Shown in pieces: positions 1 to 12,294 of a DNA stretch of 64,000 nucleotides. A program made the translations under genes and the position numbers. Numbering within the stretch: the first letter of the stretch is position 1; every line of letters begins with the position of its first letter. The notes beneath the pieces are model-generated. The model saw only the letters and a list, made by a program, of their open reading frames with translations, did not search any database and was not told where the DNA came from. The stretch comes from Mytilisepta virgata (Eukaryota > Mollusca > Bivalvia > Mytilida > Mytilidae), in the NCBI GenBank assembly GCA_028015205.1, contig CM051514.1:40440150-40504149 (forward strand), read 5' to 3'.

Positions 1-650
1 GTTCGGTTTACAGAGGTTCCACTGTTCTTGGTGTCAGGGTGCATCTGCGGGAGTAATGCAGCCTCCCACCAAAATTGTGTCACTCTGACCTACTTATCGC
101 ACTTCATAGACTTAGGTTAAGTTTTACATCCGAGTTCAGTTCTCTGATACTAAGGGACCTACAATCATATTACTTGGTGTCAGGGTGCATCTTGGGAAGC
201 AACACAGCCTACCACCAAAATTAGGTCAGTCTGACCTACTTCTCCTGCTTCATTGACTTGGGTTAAGTTTTACATTTGTACGTCCGAGTTCAGTTCTCCA
301 ATAACAAGCAACCTAAAATCATATTACCCTCTTGTCAGGGTGCATCTCAAGGAGTAACACAGCCTCCCACCTAAATTAAGTCACTCTGACCTACTTATCT
401 TGCTTCATTTACATAGGTTAAGTTAAGTCCGTGTTCAGTTCTCTGATACCAAGCTACTTACAATCATATTAATTGGTGTCAGGGTGCATCTCGGGGAGTA
501 ACATAGCCTCCCACAAAAATTAGGTCAATCTGACCGACTTATCGCACTTCATTGACTTAGGTTAAGTTTTACTTCTGAGTTTGGTTCGCTTGATTCCAAG
601 CAGCCTACAGTCATATTACTTGCTCAGGGAGGTACACAGCCACACACCAA
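1..650. repeat. Tandem repeat, about 145-155 bp unit, at least four copies
   Basis: Units start with GGTGTCAGGGTGCATCT near 30, 176, 331 (slightly diverged) and 475, and each carries CAGCCTCCCACC, a CTCTGACCTACTT block, a TTAGGTTAAGTTTTAC block and GAGTTCAGTTCTCTGAT. The array runs off the left edge and decays after about 620. Units differ by small indels (intervals of about 146, 155 and 144), so the array is old. No coding frame is shared between units. It may be the minisatellite core of a larger element lying to the left; that cannot be tested here. Confidence 0.85.
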
Positions 651-804
651 AATTAGTGGGGGAATAAGGCGAACTTTGTAATCGTAGATTTGTGGTACTT
701 ATGGGAGTCAACACTGTTGGTCCTATGTGATTAAATTTAATGTATATACAAGCAGGTTATTTGTATGACTCATGATTGTCAAACTAACATTTCTTTACCT
801 CCAG

Positions 805-1028
805 ACACAATTGTACATGTCATTTATCAATACATGTACACAGGAAATTTTTTGAGTGTCAAATATTTAATCAGAACATAATTGCTACATGCTAAAGATA
901 TAAAACATCAATTATTAGGACATAACTTAAAGGAATGTGTTCAAGCTCACATCACAGTCACTGATATTTCTGTAAGGGCCAATCTTGTCCTAAAAACACA
1001 TTATGTCTTTTGGTATTGGAAAATTCAG
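805..1028 (+). pseudogene. Possible BTB-domain exon remnant with an in-frame stop
   Basis: A pyrimidine-rich acceptor (TTTCTTTACCTCCAG) precedes a frame that reads DTIVHVIYQYMYTGNFLSV, then a stop (TAA near 880), then in the same frame AKDIKHQLLGHNLKECVQAH, ending at KIQ before a GTAATT donor. The YMYTG-type signature followed by a helical segment with a late Cys is the usual shape of the C-terminal half of a BTB/POZ domain. The stop and the absence of neighbouring coding exons suggest a decayed copy or a wrongly read exon. The match is from memory of the family pattern only, so confidence is low. Confidence 0.33.
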
Positions 1029-1116
1029 GTAATTGATTTGGGGAAGTATAGCAGGTGGGTGCTTGCAGTTGTCGGGAGGACAGCTTCAGACTTTGATGAA
1101 GGAAAATCTGGTTTGC

Positions 1117-1758
1117 TGTCATGTGTACAGCTTCTTGTTTAAATATTGCATTAGAAAAAATAACATGAAAAAAGGAAATATTTCAAGACCATCATACTTC
1201 AGATTTTTTTTTAAGAGAAGTTACTTTTTCCTTGTAAACATAAATGGTTAGAATGGAGATCTGAAGGTATTTTACCTGATAAGAATGAAACAGAAAATTT
1301 GAAAATGGAAGACAAAACATTCAACCATATGACTGGAGACTTAGTTCATTAGCTAGCTAGAGGGCACTCTTCCATTTATCCATGTTTGGTGATATTAGGA
1401 TTGTACAATACATGTAGTTTAAGAATATGTATAGGTGTCATGTGTACAGCTTCTTGTTTAAATATTGCATTAGAAAAAATAACTTGAAAAAAGGAAATAT
1501 TTCAAGACCATCATACGTTAGATTTTTTTTTTAAGAGAAGTTACTTTTTCCTTGTAAACTTGAATGGTTAGAATGGAGATCTGAAGGCATTTTACCTGTT
1601 AAGAATGAAACAGAAAATTTGAAAATGGAAGACAAAAAATTCAACCATATGACTGGAGACTTAGTTAATTAGCTAGCTAGAGGGCACTCTTCCATTTGTC
1701 CATGTTTGGTGACATTAGGATTGTACAATACATGTAGTTTAAGAATATGTATAGGTGT
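1117..1758. repeat. Two-copy direct tandem duplication, about 320-bp unit
   Basis: The block beginning TGTCATGTGTACAGCTTC at 1117 is repeated at 1436 and again ends with AAGAATATGTATAGGTGT (1421 and 1741). The copies differ at only a handful of positions, including an extra T in a T run and a C/A change in TTCATTAG/TTAATTAG, so the duplication is fairly recent. No gene is seen in it. Confidence 0.9.
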
Positions 1759-2319
1759 AATATAAAGTACTATGGATCTTCAATTATCGTAAGGTGTGAA
1801 AAATTAAAGGTTGATATTTACAAATGTATCCATTGAGAGTAAGTTTTTTGTGTAGTTCTTTCTCATATAGGTATAACCTACATGTATGAATCTATTTCAG
1901 AAGAAGATTCAAAGAAGAACACATAAAGCTGATAAACAGGTACATGTATTTTTAAACTTAAGTTGTAACATACATTTGTAAATCAAATTTATTACATTTG
2001 TATTTCTATCTACTTGGCTGAAGATTTGGGAATGTTGCAGTTGTTTTATATCCATGATGGAATGTGATGCGCATTTTGAAAACTTGTCCTTATTCTGTCA
2101 GGTAATTATACATGTATAGCAAGTATTCAAATTTATTTGTTTTTTGTAAATCCCAGTATACTTTTGAGTTACATTAAAATTTGGATGATTGTGTAAGTAT
2201 TTTGTTTTCATTAAACAGGTCAATGTCAGTTGTGACATGGTCAACATTTAGCTAAGAATTCTTCTCAGAGTAATTATTAGACCTTCTTGAATTTACATCA
2301 GCCTGCAAGAATTTTCTAC
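1759..2319. other. AT-rich intergenic stretch, no gene seen
   Basis: No significant open frame. A short segment at 1901-1939 is bounded by a TTTCAG acceptor and a GTACAT donor and reads 13 basic codons without stop; it could be a micro-exon but is too short to support. Several TACATGTA palindromes occur here. Confidence 0.4.
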
Positions 2320-2328
2320 CTGTTGAAG

Positions 2329-2584
2329 GGGTCTCGGTGGCCGAGTGGTCTAGGTAGTTCATCATGACTACTAATGATCACTAGCCTGTCAACACTGAGG
2401 TCGTGAGTTCGAATATCACATGTGGCGGGATGTGTTCAACTCTGATCTTAATTGACAAGGATTGCCAATTTTCCTACCGAAAGTCGGTAGTTCTCTCTGG
2501 GGACTCCATCTTCTCCAACAATAAAAACTGGCTGCCACAAGATGTGCTGAAAACAGCGTAAAATCCCAACTTAAAAACATCTCT
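2329..2584 (+). mobile_element. tRNA-derived SINE, full-length copy
   Basis: The head contains GGTGGCCGAGTGGTCTAGG (box A-like, as in tRNA-Leu or tRNA-Ser) and GTGAGTTCGAATATC (box B-like). The body shares TTAATTGACAAGGATTGCCA, the CCGAAAGTCGGTAGTTCTCT block and AATAAAAACTGGC with the other copies here, and ends AAATCCCAACTTAAAAAC. An imperfect target-site duplication, CTGTTGAAG at 2320-2328 and CTGTTGAAAG at 2585-2594, flanks it. It is not a functional tRNA gene, because the cloverleaf is interrupted and followed by the SINE body. Confidence 0.88.
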
Positions 2585-2599
2585 CTGTTGAAAGTCTCA

Positions 2600-5560
2600 C
2601 TGCACATTTTAGATGAAGAACAGCATTAAAAGAACTGGTCCTTGGGTTGAACATTTGCATAAAAACATTATCCATCCACCATATGTTTTGTTGCCAATAA
2701 ACACAGTAGGAAATATAATTATTTGAACTGTTAACTTCTGGACAGCCTCAGTCCACATTCACAAATCATTAATTTTCAGAAAAATAATACATATACATGT
2801 ACAATATCCACATACACAGTTGTGATGTCTCTCTCAGAGAACCCAGTTCATACAAATTTGAATAAAGACCTAACATTAAATGTTTTGTCCTACAATACAT
2901 TACTGATTTAAGTGATTAAATGCTTATCTTTTATAATGTTACACATGCATTTTTCTTATTTAAATGCCCTATTTGACATGTTAAAATTGCTCATTTATTT
3001 CTATAATTAAAGCAAATTTCCTGTATTTTATGTTTCCAGTACATTAAAATTACATAACAGTTTCACCCTGTATTTAACCCAGTCTAGTATTAGAAAACTA
3101 TAATTATTTATTGCATAACATTGATATATACTCCCTGGGAAGGGGTAGAAAGTTGAACAGGAAGTCTTGTAGAGAAAATTGTGGTGTGCAAATACAAACA
3201 TGTGTCATAACCACAGTTACCGATGATGTCGATCATAAAAATTGTACTTATAAATTCAAATGAGTTGTTTTAAACTGGTACAAATGTCTTGACCTTGTTT
3301 TGTGAGTGGTTTATCAACTAAAAATGTAAATAAAGAGAAAAGCACTTCAACTTACCAGTATCATAACCTTTGAATCAGATGGGCAGATCTACATAAAAAA
3401 AATGTTGTTATTTAGGTAGGGAATTTTCTGACCAACTTTTGATATTTTTTTTAACATTTTCAATATTTACCCTTCTGTCAAAGACTATTTTTCACTCCTT
3501 TGAAAGATACAATTGTATAGTCATTGAAAAGGTTTAATTGGTTGCATTAGACAACAGTTTCATGATAAAGTTTGGGAAAAATTTGATTTTGAATCAAAAG
3601 TATAAAGAAAAGAAGGGAAACCACAAACCAGATAAATACAAAATTTAATAGAAAATCAGAAATTGTTACTGGTCAGCAGGATGATGGTCAGTCAGTCATA
3701 GATATCTAAACATCATTGGTCAGTAATTTCAGATTTCCACAGCTGACCTGACAGATGATGTTAATTAGGCAAATTAATTGTTAATCTTATCTTAATACAG
3801 TAACCTGCTTCAGTGTGTTATCAGTCTGATACACATTTTGTTTGTACTGACACAGAATCTTCAAACTGTTTGTGTTTGTAATATTTTACGGAGTTTTTGT
3901 ATGAATTTTAAAAGGTAAGATTTCATCGCAAGCGAATGAATTTAATTGTATTATTCTACTACTACTGTTATATTGTATTATTATTGAATCATGAAATCTT
4001 TCAATTTTGGCCTGTAACATTATAATTCAATCATATATACCTTAAAATGGTATTTGACAAAATTTTATGAAATCCTTTTTATTTTTTCATACATCTTTGA
4101 GAGACTGAAGTTGTTAATGCAAAGACAATGAAAAATCAAGAGAAAACTTATTTCCTGCAAATTTTCAAGGCCTTATAGCTCTAAAATGAGGACATCAACA
4201 TATATTTTTTTCTTGCTTATTTGTTTACTATTCATATGTTCTCTCAAACTAAAACACCCTTTTCAAATCCTATTTATTTCCTATTAGACCAGCGATCATC
4301 CTTAAAATGTTTTTGTTGGTTTCCTTCCCTGGATTAAATACATGAAATCTAAATATTGTTGTTATTATCACTACTTAGATCAGCTGCTTAGATATATATA
4401 TGATTTCTGGGTAATTGTGTTCCCCATCCTTTTGGATGTAGCCCTGACTTTTTATTTTATTATTTTATTTTATTTAATCATGTTTCAATTTGACTACAAA
4501 TTAATAAATCTGTGTATATAATTTTGAATATACTACCTGAAAGGACACCTTTGATTGGCAATGAAACTTTTGTATCTTGTTTCTTGTATTTAAGGGAAAT
4601 ATTTTGCCAGAAAATCTATGTTCAGACCTGTGAACTATGGGAGATCTTGTTGAAATCATATATTTACCAAAATTCCTGTCAATTTATGCTTTTCATGAAA
4701 AATTTGTCCACCACAGATATACCATTATGCCATAAAATGCTGCCTTACTTGACCTTTGGTTGAGTAAAATCACTTAACTTTGTTTCTTTGAGAAATGTGG
4801 TTGTAATTGGTCTTGACTAGAATAATTGTTAGTTTCCCAACCAAAATTCAGTTTTCTCCAGATATATTCCTGAATTTGTGTTGCTTCAAGTAGCATTTTA
4901 ATACAGGAATGGATCAAGGTTTTCATTTGGAATTGGGCTGTAGGATTAACATTATTAGGACATATTTTACAAAATTTAATTGAAAACTACATGAATTCAA
5001 ATGATTTTTTTTTGTTTTTTGGGAGGGGGATGGCATTTTTGGCCCTGTAATACTCCAATTCACAAACCAAACTAAATGTATTACACACTGAACAGATTGT
5101 TTGACTGATAAATGTAATAATTAGGGTGCATTAGAAATGACATGAGATTTTTAGTACAAGGCTTTTGGTGTACTAGTCAATCTGTCTTCAGTTTAAAAAA
5201 GAATAAAACTGCATAATCTGAGTGATTCAGAAGATAAAACTAATCTCTATTGACTTTTGTATAAATTTTTGGCAGCTGATTTATTTTTCTTCAATAATTA
5301 ACCACAATATAGAACTGTTAATTTGATTAAATAAACATTTTGTACACATATTTGTATGCCTAAATGGCTAGTGTCAGCAGTTTATCTATTTTGATGGTAT
5401 TTTGGATTTCTGTCAAATCATCCTAATTGTTATGATAATCTGAGGTAGACAAGTGAAAATTGTGTTCATATACATATGCTATGGTTACTGTTGTCTGAAT
5501 CAAATTTATTGAAGTGAATATCACATTTCTCTCGAGAAACATATTTATGAAAAGGGGCAT
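2600..5560. other. Intergenic AT-rich DNA, no gene seen
   Basis: No open frame with recognisable protein content; the longest is 83 codons and looks random. Simple AT-rich tracts occur near 4440-4480. A GTAAGA donor-like site at 3915 follows a short segment that could be an untranslated exon, but nothing supports it further. Confidence 0.5.
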
Positions 5561-5591
5561 TATGTCAAATAAGAATAAGTGCCCATGAACT

Positions 5592-5837
5592 GAAATAGAA
5601 AGGGATCGATATAAAAAACCCTATATAGAACATTCACAAAGAATATGTGAAAAATGTTCTTCAAATCAAACAGAAGATCAATTTCATTTTATAATTAATT
5701 GCCTGTTATGTAATAACAACAGAGAAATCATGTTTAATAATATAGGTGAGCTTTGTACAATATTTAAAGATCTTCCAAATGAGGCAAAATTTATGATCTT
5801 TCAAATCAGGCAAAATTTATATGGCTTTTTACAATGA
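5592..5837 (+). pseudogene. C-terminal end of a LINE reverse transcriptase ORF
   Basis: An 81-codon frame ending in TGA at 5835-5837 reads a DRYKK..IEHSQRICEKC segment followed by TEDQFHF and INC. This is the Cys-Cys-His-Cys tail of non-LTR retrotransposon polyproteins (CxxC...HF...C). The same pattern (DRYxKxYIE..QR.C.KC, then EDE.HF...C) appears at 25051-25150, so both copies belong to one family. There is no upstream RT core, so the copy is 5'-truncated. A local 26-bp duplication (GATCTTCCAAATGAGGCAAA, repeated with changes) lies inside the frame. Confidence 0.72.
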
Positions 5838-5847
5838 AATGAAGATA

Positions 5848-6370
5848 CAGTAGAATCTTGATTTCTCAAACTCGAAGGGGTCTGTAAAATTAGTTTGAGG
5901 CATCGATACTTCGAGCCATCGAAGTATGGAAAATTTTCAGTTATTGGCCAGCAATAAAATTTAATTTACATCCTTTTTATCTATCCGATCGTTAAAACAA
6001 CAACCACACATCAAATCTTGATGTGGAAACAATAATTTAAGAAAAAATCACCTATAAACATCAAGTGGATTATCAATGCATGACCTGTAACTGAAAATTA
6101 ATCACCTTCTTGTCATCAGTGATCTTACTTCTGGTTTTTCACTCTTATTTGTGGCATACGACAATAAAAAATTATGTTCGAGTTACTGATAGTAAATTAC
6201 ATTAAATTAATGTTGTACGGATCAGAAAATGAGTTCGAGAATTTGAGTAATCGGTGTTCATAAAATCAAGAGTTAATTTAGATAGACATAATGTAAAAAA
6301 TGACTAGACTTTCGTAAAGGGTCGAGAAATCCATGGTGTTCGAGCGACCCGAGCCACCGAGATTCTACTG
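5848..6370. mobile_element. pogo/Tigger-like MITE, 523 bp, TA target duplication
   Basis: The ends are inverted: CAGTAGAATCTTG at 5848 and CGAGATTCTACTG ending at 6370, flanked on both sides by TA (5846-5847 and 6371-6372). The sub-terminal parts carry repeated TTTCTCAAACTCGAA-like and CTCGAACACCATGG-like blocks, as seen in Tigger-type termini. There is no transposase frame, so it is non-autonomous. It lies inside the LINE 3' region and is therefore younger than that insertion. Confidence 0.83.
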
Positions 6371-6565
6371 TATATCAGTACTGAAATTTCTGTGGAAGTA
6401 TATTATTGATTGTCTAAATATCAGACGAGGTTAATAATTCTGGTCCTGTCCAGCATAGTTTTTTATTTTATTTTCATTGTAATTTATGCTAATGAATCAA
6501 TGTTTGTTGTATATGTTGTTATATCTTGCCCCTGTGAGGGCCCATGATTGGAACGATAAAAATTT

Positions 6566-7135
6566 ACTTATTCATTAGCAATGTAATATGTTAAAAAAAA
6601 TGAAAAATTATAACAGTGTGCAGTTTAATTTCTCAAATACTAGTATCTGAATTAACCCATAACAGGGATCATCACAGAAGAAGATCTAGGGTTGAGGAAA
6701 ATTGGAATTAACTTCTTATAAAACAGTGTCGTGATGGTCAAACTCATTTCATCATATCATGAACTGTGACAAAGTTTGATGATTTTAAGAAATAAAATCA
6801 AAAGATAATTATTGCATAATATCACTTTGACACCCCCATTCCAGAAAGGCTTATCCAACTAATAATCAATTCAAATACATTATGAATAGTGATAAAATAC
6901 ATTTTAAACATTTCTCACTTACTATCTAAATTTATCCAATCAAATTTTTTATTTTCATAGCAAAAGTATGATAGAAATAGTTCACATGTAATATACAGAT
7001 TACCCCAATCAACATTTTGATTTAAAAAATGAAACAAAATGATAATAAATATGATCAGATAGAGTGACCAGTCACAGATAGGAAATGGGGTCAAGCTGGC
7101 CTTGTTAGTGACCATTATCAGATAAAATCACACCT
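6566..7135. other. Intergenic, no gene seen
   Basis: AT-rich sequence without a supported open frame, RNA gene or clear repeat. Confidence 0.4.
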
Positions 7136-7290
7136 ACTGTAAAGGGCACCTCTATATAGCAAATCACTGTCTATAAAGGAAACAGAAAATCCTCATTGTA
7201 ACTTTAACGTCTGTATAAAGGGCCTGCTCGTAAAGGGCATATATTTCTTTGGTCCCATTGGTGACCTTTATACAGAGGTTTGACTACAGA
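7136..7290. repeat. Probable pogo-like MITE remnant
   Basis: Starts ACTGTAAAGGGCACCTCTATAT and ends CTTTATACAGAGGTTTGACTACAG. The reverse complement of the right end (CTGTAGTCAAACCTCTGTAT) aligns imperfectly with the left end. The words TATAAAGG and TAAAGGGC recur internally. The termini are diverged and no TA duplication can be confirmed. Confidence 0.4.
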
Positions 7291-7949
7291 TAAAACAAAT
7301 ACACCTTCCTCAGAGATACTGTGATATAACCATCTAGTCAACCAGAAGCTTTTCTACTGTACTGTACATTTCAGGATAATTTATCTGTAGTAAATCTTTG
7401 TAGGTTCATTAACCCCATTACTACTGGACAACAGGTGAGAACTAGCCAAAGATTGGTGGATAACCTGTTAGGTTCACCTTACCTTTGTTTTACAAAACAG
7501 GGGACAGATAAAAATTTATTGATTAAGAGTCAATAACCTTAATATTAACTGTGGTTTACATGTGAGAAGATAGATAAGCCAACCACAATCAGATATAAAC
7601 TTCTTGTGTTTAAAGGAAGCCTCCGTTTTATTTCAGTTTTTAGTAAGTATTAATTAAACTTTGTATAAATGCACTGAAAAACCTTAACTTCATTTAAATG
7701 ACAAATATATTGGGTGTTATGTAAATTTTATATAACTTGTTTAAATTTTTAGAAAAAAAAATTAAATTAAATTGCAAAGATACTGTTGAATTTGAAATTT
7801 TGCTCATGCCCAAGTTTTTGACTGAGTGATCTGTTGAAAAAATATTCTTGACTTGAAGAAAAAACAACATGGCAAGGCCTCCTATGTGCTGGTGTTTGCT
7901 GAATTAGTTAAGTGAATCATTCACCTGTTCGGCTGTTGTAATAGCCCTC

Positions 7950-8400
7950 ATTAATGAATGGGGATATATACAGTGATGGGGTGTTACCGTTCATCCATTG
8001 GTCCATCTTTCAGCACCTATTTACTGAAACTACTTCTACACCAGTGCATGGATTTCATTGAAAATTTCACAAAAACATCAGTATAAAGTGACATTGTGCA
8101 CCAGCTATTTCAATTTTAATCAGAATGATTTTTTGGGTTATTCCACAGACGAGGATGGACTTAATTACCATTTCTTTATACATGTAATATGGTAATGTAA
8201 GTGGGGTAGGCATGCTCTGTCCTCAATTCCTCCTAAACCAGTGAAAGGATTCAGTGAAACATTCAGGGAATCTTCATTTTACGTTGCCATTGTACACTGC
8301 CTATTTTGATTTTTTTGGGGGGTTTCCATAGGCAAACATGGACTTGTGTATATTTCTGTACTTGTAGTGAGATTTATATTAAGAAGAAAAGATTAAAAAG
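7950..8400. repeat. Degenerate two-unit repeat
   Basis: Two related segments, 8030-8160 and 8230-8345, share ACCAGTG.A.GGATTCA.TGAAA, CATTGT.CAC.....TATTT and TTTTTTGGG followed by ...CATGGA or GATGGA. It is preceded by a GGGGATATATACAGTGATGGGG segment. This looks like an old dispersed repeat; no coding capacity is seen. Confidence 0.45.
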
Positions 8401-11274
8401 ATCACACCCTGTAATATGTCCTGATTTTAAATTATAAAAAAATTAAGAGTTTTCTAATGTACCAACAATTAAAATTACTAAAATTATATTCAACTTTCAC
8501 CCCTTTTTTATACATAGGTCACAAGCTTAAATTCACAATTTTTATGGGCCCCAGTTTATAAAAATAAAAATTTAAAAAATATGGCAAAATATACTGTATA
8601 TAAATAAAATGCATGAAGTTAAAGATGAACAAGAAGTATAGGTCACAAGAAAGAATGTGTGACGGACAGAGACTGTGGCAATAACAATATCCCCATACTT
8701 TCTATGAACGAGCAAGGATAACAACATCTGTAAATAAGTCAACCAAACTGGCATGGACTGGATCATTAAATATGTTATGTCAAATTTGAAAAAATCTTTC
8801 AACATATGGATTACTGGCAGCATCAGTTCAGTCTGGTTATCAAATTGAAGATGGATAAAATGCAAAATGTAAACAAATTTAATGGAGAGTTGACGGACAG
8901 ATTAGTTTTGTCAAGGGTGATTCATTTTTAATCAGTTCAAATCTGCCTACTTTTTAAGTTTGATAGACTCATCATAAAGTCACCTAAACATTACAAATTT
9001 CAAGAATGCCGAGAAAAAATGTGGATATTTTCTGCATTATCATTATTGTTGAAGTAGCATTTTGACTAAAATCTAAAATTAGGTCACTGTGACATTGGCT
9101 AGTTACTGCCATTCATTTTCTTAAATTGAGCTTTATTCTAGGGTTAAATCTGAAATGCTGCCATTGTATGTTATGCACTATAAAATTACTTTATATGAAA
9201 TAATATAATGCAAGATATATGAAACAAATGTTTCATAAATACTTAAATAAAATAAAATGAAGTTAATTGCTGTTTGGCCTCAAAGGCTCAATGAGATCGG
9301 GAAGAATTTGTGTAGTTACAAAATGTACCAAACAAGGACCAATACACTAAGGACATAAGTAATACATAACTTATAATGATATTAAAAAATATGACAATAA
9401 AGAAAATTAATATTTAGACATTGATAAAAAATTAAAGATGTTTAATCAAGTAGACATTAATTTAAGATTTTATAATATAAAAGTGAGTCGGTATAAAACT
9501 TGATGATAGTCTGTGGTTTTCCGTATATTGGTTTTGTGGTAAATGATTTGTATAATGAAACATCCTTGGTGACAGACACAGTGTATGCTGTATAATTGGC
9601 CCTGATATAGATACTTCATCATCTGTGACAGGAACTTTGCAATCTGATGTATTCATGATGTAATGTTTGGAATTTCTTTGAGAGAATGTTTGATTTATAG
9701 GTAAATATGATGTATAAGCCAAAAATTTGGAATAATTTATTTCATAGTATTGGAATGATATGCTTACACTTGGCAGATTTTTTATACATGTATAATGGAA
9801 TATTGATAAAATTCAGTTTCTTGATGTGTTGGTGATTTTTTTCTAATACAATATTTGATATTTAGATACTCAGATTAGATATAATCTGGTCTTGTTTTGA
9901 TTGGTTTGGCACATGAAATTTATCCTGATTGAAAATGCAGTTAATTTTATTGTCAAACATCTGTTTTTTAGAGAAAAAAATGTAAAAGTCAGTCTTGTAT
10001 TTCACTTATTGGCATTTTAATAAATAGTTTATAGGTTCAAAGGTATACTTTGATTCATAAGATTAGCATGTAGAAATTTGCTATTAATTATTTTTTTGAG
10101 AAATTTATAGAGATTTAAATATAACTTAATTGGAAACATATTATTCAATTTTTTTTTCTTTCCACCATTGTGACTAATGTTTTCAAAATCCTATCTAAAT
10201 CCTTATCACTTGTATTTTGTGGTTTCCAAAATTTTTATTAGAAATTTTTTACCATTTTTAAAAACCATAGGTGCACTTGATTATGTTTAATTCACCTCCT
10301 TATTCCAGAGTTTTGACATTGCATTAAAATGTAACAAAGGGTTTTTATAGTAAATAAAGTATATATAACAACCTTTTGACCTTAAAAGTACTTTATTTAA
10401 CACTTTTAAATTTAAGTAAGTGTTAGTCATTCAGAATAGAATTATAGAGAATATTTAAACTGTAAACTAAGCTCACATACATGAATTTGTTTGTTCATCA
10501 GGAGATGATTGTGCTGCCACAGGGGTAATTTATAGATCTTTTGATTGTATTTTTTTTCATTTTGCCACACAACAAATGACCAATAATGAGATATTATTGC
10601 TACATTTTGACATACTTTTGTCATTTTGTTTCACATGGCACAGCCTTGAACTGACTGTCTGTGTTAATGCTAATGACATACAACTTGTAATTCTGTGTGG
10701 TGATTGACAGGTCTAATGTAGATATCTGTCATTATTTGGATAATCATAGAAAATCAACATGCATATTTCAGCCTGCCTATGATAATGGTGTGGATTTTTA
10801 CTGCAGATGTTAGATCTTTCTTGTCTTTGTTTTCATGGAGATAATTAGGAGGATGCATGTTTTCTTTGTCTTGGTATTTGATGCAGAATCTGTGGCCTTT
10901 TCAAGGAACAGCTGGATGTCAGATTCTCTTTACTGGGGGACTTTATACTTCGTAAATATTGTGCATTCATGAAATAGATTAATGTTCCACCTAGAACAAA
11001 ATGGAGGGACAAGTGCCCTTTTTGGTGTAGTGCTGCTATTAACAGTATATGTCTAATTTGTAACTCTGATTTTAATAAGGAACAGACAAGATTGCCATTT
11101 TTCTTGCCAAAGGTTGATGGTTCTGTATGGATATTCTGACTACATGTACCTTCACCATTATTTACAGTTGACTCTTATCTCAAAATATCTGAAATATCAA
11201 AGTATCTTCAGTCCAAAGATAATACTTTGCACAAATTGTTCTCCCGATCATTTATAAATTTCTGACTCTTTTTA
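8401..11274. other. Intergenic AT-rich DNA, no gene seen
   Basis: Open frames here (up to 97 codons) lack recognisable domains and lie in low-complexity AT-rich sequence. No RNA gene or clear mobile element was recognised. Confidence 0.45.
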
Positions 11275-11960
11275 TCTCACCTTGCCTAAAAGGCCATGTG
11301 AGCTCTTGCCATCTGTCCGTCCGTCTGTTAACTTTTCACATTTCAATCTTCTTCTCCAAAACCCCATGGCCAATTGAAACCAAACTTGGTGGGGATGTTC
11401 ATTGGATGGTCCTCTACAAAGTTTATGTTTTTGCCGATCCAAAATTCAACATGGCTGCCAGGGCCATTTAAGCACTCTGATTGGCTGAAATTTAAAAAAA
11501 CTTCTTCTCTGAAAGTATAAAAGCAATTGAATGATCCTTACATGGTCCTTTATAAAGTTTATGTTTTTTGTGCCGATCTGAAATCCAAGATGGCCACTAC
11601 CACGGGATACATTTAACATATAGGATCCTATGGGAAAATACATACAAACATCTTGTCAGAAACCGTTTGACAGATGGAAGTAATATTATGCCTGCATGAT
11701 CAGATAATGGTCCCTAATAAAATGATTTTTTGGTGCCGATCAGAAATTCAGCATCACCTGGAATGTCAACCCAGATGGCTGCCACAGCCAGTATTGTAGT
11801 TATACAAAGAACCCTATGGGAAAATTCATTAAAAAATCTTCTTGTTTGAAACCACTTATCCAATTAGAACCAAACTTGGCAGAAATGTAACCTTATCCAA
11901 GCATCTGAAAGATGTGAAGGATAAGGTGCATTATATGAAGAAGCCAAGGGCTTCGAGGGT

Positions 11961-12073
11961 TAATAATTGAATCAATTATTTCATAACAGGTCGCACGCCT
12001 TTTTCACAGCTGAGTGATTTTTACACCCCACAACGTAATAAAACCAGGTGAATACCTGTAATCGTCCTCATTT
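11961..12073. repeat. Inverted terminal repeat, left copy (DIRS)
   Basis: 113 bp, reading TAATAATTGAATCAATTATT at its start and ending GTCCTCATTT. By direct comparison it is identical to the reverse complement of 17181-17293. Confidence 0.96.
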
Positions 12074-12166
12074 TAAAGCAAGGACAAGAACCTATGACAA
12101 ACAATGCATTTATTGAAGTAAGATAAGGGAAGGGTCCAAATCTCAAAAACCATAAAAAGGGAGGGT

Positions 12167-12294
12167 AATTATTAACCCTCGAAGCCCTTGGCTTCTTCAT
12201 ATAATGCACCTTATCCTTCACATCTTTCAGATGCTTGGATAAGGTTACATTATATTACATAATCCTGGGCTATTCTCGTATTAATAATTGAATC
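12167..12294. repeat. Internal complementary region of the DIRS element
   Basis: The first part (12167-12251) is the reverse complement of the left end of the element (outer arm plus the first bases of the repeat). The second part (12248-12294) is the reverse complement of the right outer end. The two overlap in CATT at 12248-12251. This is what a copy of the joined circle ends should look like; in DIRS1 the equivalent region is thought to template completion of the termini during circular DNA synthesis. Confidence 0.94.

Larger units (their letters stand above)
5592..6565 (+). mobile_element. 5'-truncated LINE remnant split by a MITE
   Basis: The end of the coding frame (to 5837) is followed by 3' untranslated sequence that is interrupted at 5848-6370 by a pogo-like MITE and resumes to about 6565. 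The tail CCCCTGTGAGGGCCCATGATTGG plus AACGATAAAA parallels the tail of the second copy (CTTAATGGGCCCTTAATTGG then AAATAAAA near 25450), which fixes the 3' end. Confidence 0.68.

Noticed and set aside
1..650. CRISPR-like array
   Set aside because: Units of about 150 bp are repeats over their full length without unique spacers, in an animal genome.
1901..1939. Micro-exon with acceptor and donor
   Set aside because: 39 nt with no protein similarity; splice-like signals of this strength occur by chance in AT-rich DNA.
2331..2420. tRNA-Leu/Ser-like gene
   Set aside because: Box A and B are present but followed by the SINE body and tail, and the same arrangement recurs at 22967 and 59811. It is a SINE head, not a tRNA gene.
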